Made by a program: the position numbers and the translations under genes | Source of the DNA: Heterobilharzia americana | Taxonomy: Eukaryota > Platyhelminthes > Trematoda > Strigeidida > Schistosomatidae | Reading direction: 5' to 3' | Assembly: GCA_944470555.2 (NCBI GenBank) | Contig: OX104130.1 | Coordinates: 72,545,160 to 72,609,159, forward strand | Length of the DNA stretch: 64,000 nt | The notes under the pieces: generated by a model | Told to the model about the DNA's origin: nothing | Databases searched by the model: none | The model's input: only the letters and a program-made list of their open reading frames with translations | Part shown: piece by piece, positions 56,820 through 64,000 of the stretch | Layout: each line of letters opens with the position of its first letter | Position numbering within the stretch: the stretch's first letter is position 1

Positions 56820-57660
56820 CCTAGAAGATTTGGATTTCACCGATGACTTCTGTCTAATGTCACACAAACTCGAAGATCTACAAGTAAAATCCAACAAGTT
56901 GATATAAGAGGCTAGGCAACGAAGACGGGACTTTCTTCAGGTGAATGTAGAGAAGACAGGTGATGATTATACCCGACCAACCAACAACAAGCTCCAATCA
57001 CCACCAGCGGGAGAAACTTAAAGGAAGTAGCCTCTTTCACCTATCTAGGCAACATCGTTTCAACTGCAGGCGGCGGCACAGACGAGGATGTCAAAGCCAG
57101 GATCGGAAAGACAGCAAGACAGGCGTTCATTAACCTGAAACCATTTTGGAGATCTTCTGCACTCAGAATAAAGCGTGAGCAATATCCGGATTTTCAACAC
57201 TAATGTCAAGTCAGCGCTTCTATGTGGTGGGTGAGAGACTTGGTGCGTTACGAAAAGCATTTGCAACAAACTACAGATATTCATCAACAATTGCCTATGC
57301 TGTCTTGTTACTGACGCTCAAATGGCCAAAAAGAATAAGCAACAAGGAACTCTGACCGGGCAACAAAACAACCAAGAACCTATTACCCAATAAATATTCA
57401 GAAGGAAGTGGAGATGGATTGCGTATACACTGAGAAGACCATTCGGAGACATCATGCGCCAAGCACTCGTATGGAATCCAGATGGGAAACGACGAGTTGG
57501 GTGTCCGGGACGAGGCTGACATGTAGGAGATTGTGTGAGGAAGAAATGAAAGCTTGTGGGCAGTCGTGGAGCCAGGTTCAAAGATTGCAGAGAACAGAGT
57601 GGAATCAAGACGTGCTGCTGAAGCCGTGTGTTCCACCAGGAACCCAAGCGAAAAATAAAT
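56820..57660 (+). pseudogene. RTE retrotransposon, 5'-truncated copy
   Basis: It starts at the catalytic FADD region (LEDLDFTDDFCLMSHKLEDLQ-like across frames) and ends CCACCAGGAACCCAAGCGAAAAATAAATAATGATAATAATA. It is closer in wording to the reference copy at 26944-30169 than to the 55.3-kb neighbour. Broken by frameshifts. Confidence 0.87.
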
Positions 57661-58419
57661 AATGATAATAATATAAGTATGTCAACCTGATGAGTTGCAT
57701 TAAATACGAAACCTCGATCGGACTGAGTTTTCCACTGGTTGCCTCGTGGCATTTTATCTAAGCTTTGTTGGATATTTTCTTAAGATATTAAAGTATCCAT
57801 GTACGTGTCATTTTATGAAACATGAAATTAAGTTAATTCACTTTAGGAAACTACGCAAAACACCAAGATCGAATTACACGTACCTGGATCAATTTTAACG
57901 AAAATGATGTTTTGCCTATTTTTCAATTCTTCTTTGTTCTTAAAATAATCCTTGGATTGGTGTTCAAGGCTGATCATAATTATACGTTGAAGGGGGGGGG
58001 GGGTGAAGAAAATTAATATTGACACACAGTTTTATTTGAATTTCGCAGTTGATCGATCGCAACAGCAACAGTCAGATCGATTACAAAATTAGATCTCATG
58101 ATGTGAATGACGCAAATGATACGGTGTGATTTGACTGATATCTAAAGATTAAAAAGAGCAATCAATATAACGTTGTTTTCTTTTGAAAGTTTTTCAACTG
58201 ACCTATTTACACCAGGAACCAGTGTAGTCTACTTAAGTATGCTGATTAAACATCGGCGCCGAGCGATTCAGCAGAAGTTTCTTTATGGTTCATTGTTCAC
58301 CTGCAGCAAAGAAATATGAAGATAAACTGGCTTAGTTGAAATAACAGATTTCTGGTGTAGTGCTTGACAGAGATTGCGATAACGACATGTAGGATCAAGC
58401 AAGCCAAACATGAGGACGA
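57661..58419. other. Interval with a 12-base poly-G tract
   Basis: G12 at 57992-58003. No repeats or coding motifs were recognised. Confidence 0.5.
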
Positions 58420-58690
58420 TTACTCAGCGACGGTATTAGATGGAGGTTGTACCATATTGTGAACTGATGGGAGTAGGAAATATGCACCACTGGATTCTGA
58501 ACCACTGGCTCAATGGCTATGTGCTGACGGCGAAATCAGGCGGACCTGCGTTCGATCCCTGATGGTGCGCGGTCGTGGGTGAGCACTACTAAGGAGTCCC
58601 ATACCAGGATGAAACGGGTGTCCGGCGCTTCCAGGTTCTCAATGTTTCTCCAAGTGATGTCAGTCCACAGTGAGTACCAACCTGAAACCA
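58420..58690 (+). mobile_element. SINE-H2 copy
   Basis: Head, A box CTGGCTCAATGG, B box GCGTTCGATCCC, hammerhead with CTAAGGA and GATGAAACGGGTGTCC, and a tail ending AATCCCCACAAATCCC. The core G-to-A change predicts inactivity. Confidence 0.68.
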
Positions 58691-58800
58691 ATAAATAAAT
58701 CCCCACAAATCCCAGGGATCATGGCGAACGCGTTAATCATTCAGCCGCTGGATCAAAGTTCAATGGTCCACAGTTCCTTACCTCCATCAATTCGAGATTT
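58691..58800 (-). mobile_element. SINE-H2 head segment, inverted partner
   Basis: Directly after the CCCCACAAATCCC tail, the minus-strand A-box block (GTTAATCATTCAGCCGCTGG on plus) and head follow, giving another fold-back arrangement. Confidence 0.55.
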
Positions 58801-58804
58801 GAAG

Positions 58805-59826
58805 AGAAGATAGCAGTAAGATAAAACTGCCTACTATCGCCGATTCTCTTCTTGATTGTGGTCGACTGGATCATGCAACAGACAACTGTGAGGAGCAAGA
58901 ACATGAGTATACGCTAACTGTACCGACAAAAAGACCCTAGAAGAAGATTTCGATTTCGATGATGATGATCTATGGCTAATGTCTAATGTCTCAGAAACTC
59001 GAAGATCTACAGGTGAAAACTATCAAGTTGGCAGAAGAAGCTAGGCAAGGTCAGGAGGCGAAGGACGACTGGACTTCCTTCAGTTAGACATGGAGAAGAC
59101 ACCTGTGATGAAGATATATAACTACTACTACCACCACCACCACCGACAACAACAACAACAAGCACCAATCACTATCACTGCAGGTGGCGGTGGCATCGAT
59201 GAGGATGTCAAAATCAGGATCGGAAAAGCAAGACAGGCTTTCATTAATTTGAAATCAGTGTGGAGATCTACTCCACTGCACTGCACTCAGCATAAAGTGT
59301 GAACAATATCCCGATTTTCATCACTGATGTCAATCAAGTCAATGATTCTATGTGATAGCTGAGAGATTTGGTACGTCACGAAAAGCGTTTCCAACAAACT
59401 ATAGACATACATCAACAAAACCTGCCACCTACGCTAGCTCACTCGATACTGAAGATGAGATCAGATGACCAGAAAGAATAAGCAGCAAGGAACTCTGGCA
59501 ACTAACCAACCAACAACTCATCGCTCAACAAATATGCAGAAGTAGAAAGTGGGGATGGATTGGATTGGATTGGATTGGAAACACACTGAAAAGACCGATT
59601 GAGGACATCACGCCCCAAGACAGGCCCTCTATCGGAATCCAAATTGGAAACGACGAGTTGAGCATCCGAGGGTGAAGTGGAGGAGATCGTGTGTGAGGAA
59701 GAAATGAAAGCTTGCGGTGAGTGGTGGAGCGAGGTTGAAACGACTGAATAGAAGCGAGTGAATTGGAGACGTGCCTCTGAAGCCTTATGTTCCACTAGGA
59801 ACCCTAGGGACAAATAATAATAATAA
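58805..59826 (+). pseudogene. RTE retrotransposon, 5'-truncated copy
   Basis: It begins at the GCLLSPMIF position (TGCCTACTATCGCCGATTCTC) and runs past VVDWIMQQ and an FDDDDLW-like block to CCACTAGGAACCCTAGGG with an AATAATAATAATAAA tail. It is broken by stops, frameshifts and a deletion near 59190. Confidence 0.87.
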
Positions 59827-59834
59827 AGATCAAT

Positions 59835-60055
59835 TCGAGATATAGCATGAATATCTACCAAAGCCTTCAGATGGCATCAGCTTCACTTCGAATTGGTTTA
59901 CCCCACAGGTCACCACTTCTCATTAGAACCGGGCCTGAAGGTCCTGGTTTGGATGCTTGTAGGTTCATGCTGCTGAGGAGTTCTATACTAAGACGAAATG
60001 GCTGCCCAAGGTCCTAGGTTTTCAATATTTCTTTAATTGATATCAGACGATGATG
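59835..60055. mobile_element. SINE-H2, rearranged: minus head joined to plus 3' half
   Basis: 59835-59935 is the head on the minus strand. At about 59936 plus-strand sequence takes over with GGCCTGAAGGTCCTGG, a hammerhead (CTGAGGA..GACGAAATGGCTGCCC) and the tail. The base before the cleavage site is changed to C. Confidence 0.6.
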
Positions 60056-61084
60056 AACATTACTTTAAAAATAAGATCCTCACAAACCTCAAGGTATATT
60101 ACTGTTTATCTCGAATAGGTCAATCATTCAGTGTGACTGGGTATCGATTTTTATTTATTATCATTATTGTGGTATATGAATCTCTTCGACTAACTCGTCC
60201 GCAACTAGATCATCAGAATGTACTGTATGCTTTCAAATGATAAAACAAGCGATGTTCAAGGTGAGTTGTTCTATGAGCTAGGGTCTTATCCGTCAAACCA
60301 GTGAACAAGTCACTGTGAGCATCTACACTCTGAGCTATAAATATTCGTCACAATAACACTAAATAATCTTGCCAAGCAGTTAGCCAACATACCGAGAGTC
60401 ACAGTAACTACGATTATGATTAGCTTTACATAACGCTTCAGTTGAAAATGTATCTAGTTTATGGACATTGAATGGTTTCTCTGTTCTAGTTTACCATCTG
60501 TCTCCAGTGCATGTTTACGAAAACAGTCATCCTTGTCAGCTTCACAAAGCAGACAGATAGATAAACAAAATATACACATATACATATACATACCCAGACA
60601 AAACGCAAATAAGAATATCTTCTGATATAAACACGAAAGGAAAGGTTGATCAATGCACCAAGCTTACTAAAACAATGACCTTCACCCAGGTTGACCTAAG
60701 GTCCATGTGTGTGGCGTGATTGTTAAATGCTGACAATAGATTTCATCAGAAGTGACGAAATGATTTCATGAAATGAATTATTATTACTACCTACTTATTA
60801 ATGGTAAGTAGATACAGTCACCTTTCAGGCTTGTCTGTTTACAAACAGTGTAGGTTGTCGCAGACACGCTGGCATTGACACGCCGCAGATGGACAACAAA
60901 AAAGATGGACTGTAGGTGTCAAAAGGATGACAGCTTTGGGACCTGCAACAATTCAGCTATAAAGGCAGTTCAGTCACATAACTGGTGTCTACTGCCCACT
61001 CAAATCCTGTTGAGATCCATAGAAGACACACTTAAAAAGACCAGATTTATTGAATGCACTAATTTCAAATTAATCAAATCATTG
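60056..61084. other. AT-rich interval, no recognised feature
   Basis: Short frames only (60037-60240, 60875-61093), none with motifs. Confidence 0.5.
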
Positions 61085-61290
61085 GAATATTGATTTTGTC
61101 AATTAGACCCTCTGAGATAGTTGTGATTTGGCAGACTGGTTTTGTTGACACTGAGTGAAAGCACAGTAACAACTCTGTTATCCAGAGGTAATTAGTTCAA
61201 ATTCTGCCGCTGTCCATGTTTTCATTTTACCCTCAGTCAGTTAAACCTTGATAACCTCAAACGTTCTCATCTATAATCCTGACTAGTACG
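61085..61290. mobile_element. SINE-T, rearranged fold-back copy
   Basis: It begins as minus orientation (CTGAGATAGTTGTGATTTGG), then switches near 61160 to plus orientation (B-box-like AATTAGTTCAAATTCTGCC, then GTCCATGTTTTCATTTTACC). Confidence 0.5.
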
Positions 61291-61374
61291 GATCCTTTTG
61301 GACTGCAATGAGATGATCTGACTAGGCAGCCAGTTTGACGCTACAGTAATAAATTTAGAAAAGGTGAATTTTCG

Positions 61375-61565
61375 CTCTTAATTACATGCCGACATCAGTT
61401 GGAGAACCACACATGAAGCTTCGGGTATATTGGGCATTTGTTTCGTTCTAGCGCGGGACTCCTCAGTAGCACGCGCCTAGGATATTCATGTCCTGCTGAG
61501 AACACGTTACCAGTGAGTTGGAATCCTATGGTCCACACTTTCCTATTTCTAAGGTTATCATAAAC
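61375..61565 (-). mobile_element. SINE-H2 copy
   Basis: The minus strand reads CTGAGGA, stem II GTCCCGCGCTAGAAC, GAAA, CAAATGCCC. Both core blocks are intact, but the cleavage-site U has become C and stem III is lost. Confidence 0.6.
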
Positions 61566-62684
61566 AAACTTGTTGGTATTTGTACAAAGAACAATGGAAT
61601 AAACGGTTAGAAATTCGCTCAAGAAAGCGTGTGTTTTATCCGTATACTATTATTAGAATTAGTTTGCCATTGTCTTCCGGGAGCAGTGAGTGTAAGTCAC
61701 CCTCTTATATCCATAAGTAATCGTTATTCTCCATTTTGACATTCAGCTTATGAACATTCATCCAAACACAGTACCACGTTCACGAGTCAGCAAATCTCTT
61801 CAAAACACACGTGCTAAGACTTCAGTGACGCTAAAACATGAAGCTTTTCAATACCTGTCAAATGTTAGCTGATTGAAGATTGATCATCTCATAATCTTTC
61901 TTTTTTGTTTAAAATATCCGCATTTCCCAGTTTAAATTAAGCCGTATACATTAGGATTGAATTGGAGTACATACAGGTTTACATACAATTTCAAACCTGA
62001 TGATATTAATCTTCTAAGCGTAGAAAAATACGCTAATTAGATTTCATATTTGAATGGAATCAACTAAAGTTAACAATGCAGTACTCACTAGCGATCTCCT
62101 TCAAGACGGATATCCGGACATTCTTATGAATTGCTGTGAGATTAATCAAGTAAGGTATGAGGACAGTTACTTGTCGATGATGTAGGGTTACATTTCCCAC
62201 TCTATAACAGAAACGGACAGATGTTGGGAAATTCGAAGAAGTAGATTAGAAACAGTAAGGTTTTTGCTGTAAGATTCCCATGCGGGGTCATCCAAATGAC
62301 GAAATAGCTATCTATAGCTTCTTAATTTCCAGTGATTCCTTAAACGATGAACACCAGTGATGAAAACTGCCTTTACTGAACAGCTTTATCGATCAAATAG
62401 ATCGGTTAGAAGAACAAGGAAATAGGAAGACAGTTTTGATGAATGCTGTCACTTCACCCAGTTGTTTCACAATCCTACATTTTGTGGAAAGTTTTTTTGC
62501 GTTTAATATTTAAGGTAGCAATGAAATAAATATGGAAGACATTTTGTCTTGTTTCCTATTTATGCAAAGAACTTCTCATAATACCATTTTTTTAACCAAT
62601 AAAATGAGGACGGTTTGATGGAAATTACTGTTGGATTTATACTGAATATAACAAATTGTTACTTGTATTATCAATCAGCGAAAA
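61566..62684. other. AT-rich interval, no recognised feature
   Basis: Nothing supportable was seen. Confidence 0.5.
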
Positions 62685-63045
62685 ACTCTTGAATCGAACA
62701 CCACTACCACCTGCAACTAGTCCAGAAATAACACCAGCAACCACAGAATTACCAGTGAACACAAGCCCTCCGACGAAAGCGAAAGTGATGTCCTGAATGC
62801 CATAAAGTTGGTAAAATCCGGGGAAGCAGCGGGACCAGATGGAATTCCGCCAGAAGCACTGAGAACAGACGCAGAGATAACAGCAGATATGCTCAAACCG
62901 CTACTGCATAAGGTTTAGAAGGAAGGAAGGAAAGGTACATGCCTACTGATTGGAAGAATGGCTACCTTGTCAAACTCTCAAAGAAGGGCGACCTAAGTCT
63001 TTGCAAGAACAGCAGCTGGCGCAGAGTCACGTTGATAGGTCATTG
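62685..63045 (+). pseudogene. RTE retrotransposon, internal RT fragment
   Basis: It covers the region from LLNRPPPAL-like text through the GEAAGPDGIPPEAL block to KKGDLSLCKNSSWRRVT across frames. Both ends are missing, including the 3' tail, so this fragment was cut by later rearrangement and not only by 5' truncation. Confidence 0.82.
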
Positions 63046-63149
63046 GACAGTAACCATCGCTAACAACTAAGGAAAGTACACCAAACACAAAAGGACAGAA
63101 TAAATAACAAGAGAAAACTTCCCTCTGAAATGCAGCTCACTTCCTGGGT

Positions 63150-63435
63150 AGGTGAAACACTGGGTGAAGCTCGCGCTATGTCATGAACTGACAGAAGTTA
63201 GAAGTATGGACCATTGGATTACAACCCAGTGGCTCAGTGATAACGTGCTGACCACGGAACCTGAAGGTCCTGGGTTCGACCCTTGGCAGTGCGGGGTCAT
63301 GGGTACACACTGATGGAAAGTCTCATACTACGACGAGACACCTACTGAGTGCTCCCAGGTTTCTATGGTTCCTTCAGCTGATGTCAGTCTACGATTAATA
63401 GCAACTTGAAGTATCTCCAAATCCCCACAAAACCC
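63150..63435 (+). mobile_element. SINE-H2 copy, diverged
   Basis: Head, A box GTGGCTCAGTGATAAC, B box TGGGTTCGACCC, a mutated hammerhead (CTGATGGAAAGTC..GACGAGAC) and a tail ending ATCCCCACAAAACCCCC. Confidence 0.65.
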
Positions 63436-63439
63436 CCAA

Positions 63440-63710
63440 ATTCAAAGATTCAGTTATCAATCTCTTCCTCCACCCCTCTATGTCAGTTTTAAGGATTTTC
63501 ACCCTACCCCATCCTATTGTGTGGTTCCATGTAAGTGCATGCATAGCTATGGCTTATCTTACTAGGATCTACTAACTTTGACCTAGCTAGGTTTCTCTGC
63601 TTGGACCATAGTCGACTACTTGACCTATTTATTTGACCTCGCAATTATTAGAAAGGATTTGGTAAACTAAATTCTGCCTATTTTAGTCTGTTTATTAGAA
63701 ATGTCACATA
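63440..63710 (+). repeat. Unclassified repeat UR-A
   Basis: GATTCAGTTATCAATCTCTTCC, TATTGTGTGGTTCC, GTCGACTACTTGACC and TTTGACCTCGCAATTATTAG match the family. Confidence 0.52.
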
Positions 63711-63779
63711 GTAAAGGGACAGTATCATTTACTGGATAGTGTTTTCGACACTTTTTATTGTCCACATTCATATCAGGTA

Positions 63780-64000
63780 ACTTCACAACTTAGAAACAGT
63801 GTTTATGTAGTCTTAGTTTTCTCCCCTCCTTTGTGATGACAAGAGTGGTAGAATTTTCCATGTCTGGGACATGTGCAGAATCATGTCGATTGCGTGTATT
63901 TGATGTTGATTCGATAAACAAAGACCCGGTTATCAATCTCTCCCCCCACCCAACTAAGTTAGTTTTTAACGCTGTTTCTCTATCTCACTCTACTGTGTGA
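63780..64000 (+). repeat. Unclassified repeat UR-A, second adjacent copy, cut by window end
   Basis: GTTGATTCGATAAACAAAGACC, TTATCAATCTCTCCCC and TACTGTGTGA repeat the family start about 480 bases after the preceding copy, so two copies lie in the same direction. Confidence 0.48.

Overview
This window reads as repeat-dominated nuclear DNA of a schistosome blood fluke (Platyhelminthes, Trematoda). The evidence is AT-rich DNA with no operons or bacterial-type gene packing, many short retroposons of the Smα type carrying hammerhead ribozyme cores, and many decayed RTE-type and Penelope-like (PLE) retroelements. No database search was possible, so genus-level placement rests on recognising these repeat families. 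Almost every long open frame lies inside a transposable element or is a shadow frame. One frame, on the minus strand at 46817-47485 (222 aa, Ser/Thr-rich), looks like a possible host coding sequence.

Layout. 1-433: C-terminal relic of a PLE (GIY-YIG). 724-4265: decayed, nearly full-length RTE copy (-). 4486-6110: four copies of a tRNA-like SINE that carries a hammerhead core, arranged as inverted pairs; one copy has an apparently complete ribozyme at 4559-4607 (-). 7275-8437: a PLE GIY-YIG relic, then an RTE 3' fragment. 10186-10995: C-terminal piece of a second non-LTR family ('family B'). 13.4-25.9 kb: SINEs, Smα copies, RTE 3' scraps, an internally deleted RTE mini-element (19350-19745) and a CTA microsatellite. 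26.3-30.8 kb: a PLE split by a nearly intact RTE (26944-30169, minus strand) with a 13-bp target-site duplication. 30.8-35.8 kb: unclassified repeats, tRNA-like SINEs, a small zinc-ribbon-like frame and an (AT)n tract. 35797-39117: decayed RTE (+). 39.1-40.9 kb: another PLE (RT plus GIY-YIG, minus strand) flanked by inverted copies of one segment. 40.97-42.35 kb: tandem Smα units, then an RTE 3' copy almost identical, in inverted orientation, to the end of the 35.8-39.1 kb copy. 43.4-51.7 kb: Smα fold-back elements, SINEs, the 46.8 kb frame and family B. 52.2-64 kb: a short unclassified frame, family B, four 5'-truncated RTE copies in one orientation interleaved with hammerhead SINEs, and an unclassified repeat at the end.

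How the parts relate. The autonomous families are RTE, family B and PLE. The short families (Smα, the second hammerhead SINE called SINE-H2 here, and a tRNA-like SINE called SINE-T here) have RNA polymerase III-type A and B boxes and no protein, so they presumably use retroelement enzymes in trans. Smα and SINE-H2 both place a hammerhead downstream of the B box, so their transcripts could self-cleave. The most interesting signals are the SINE-H2 ribozyme with a CUGAGGA core and a loopless palindromic stem III, the conserved head-to-tail Smα junctions, and the recurring fold-back arrangement of these elements. Names SINE-H2, SINE-T, UR-A, UR-B and family B are labels for this window only.
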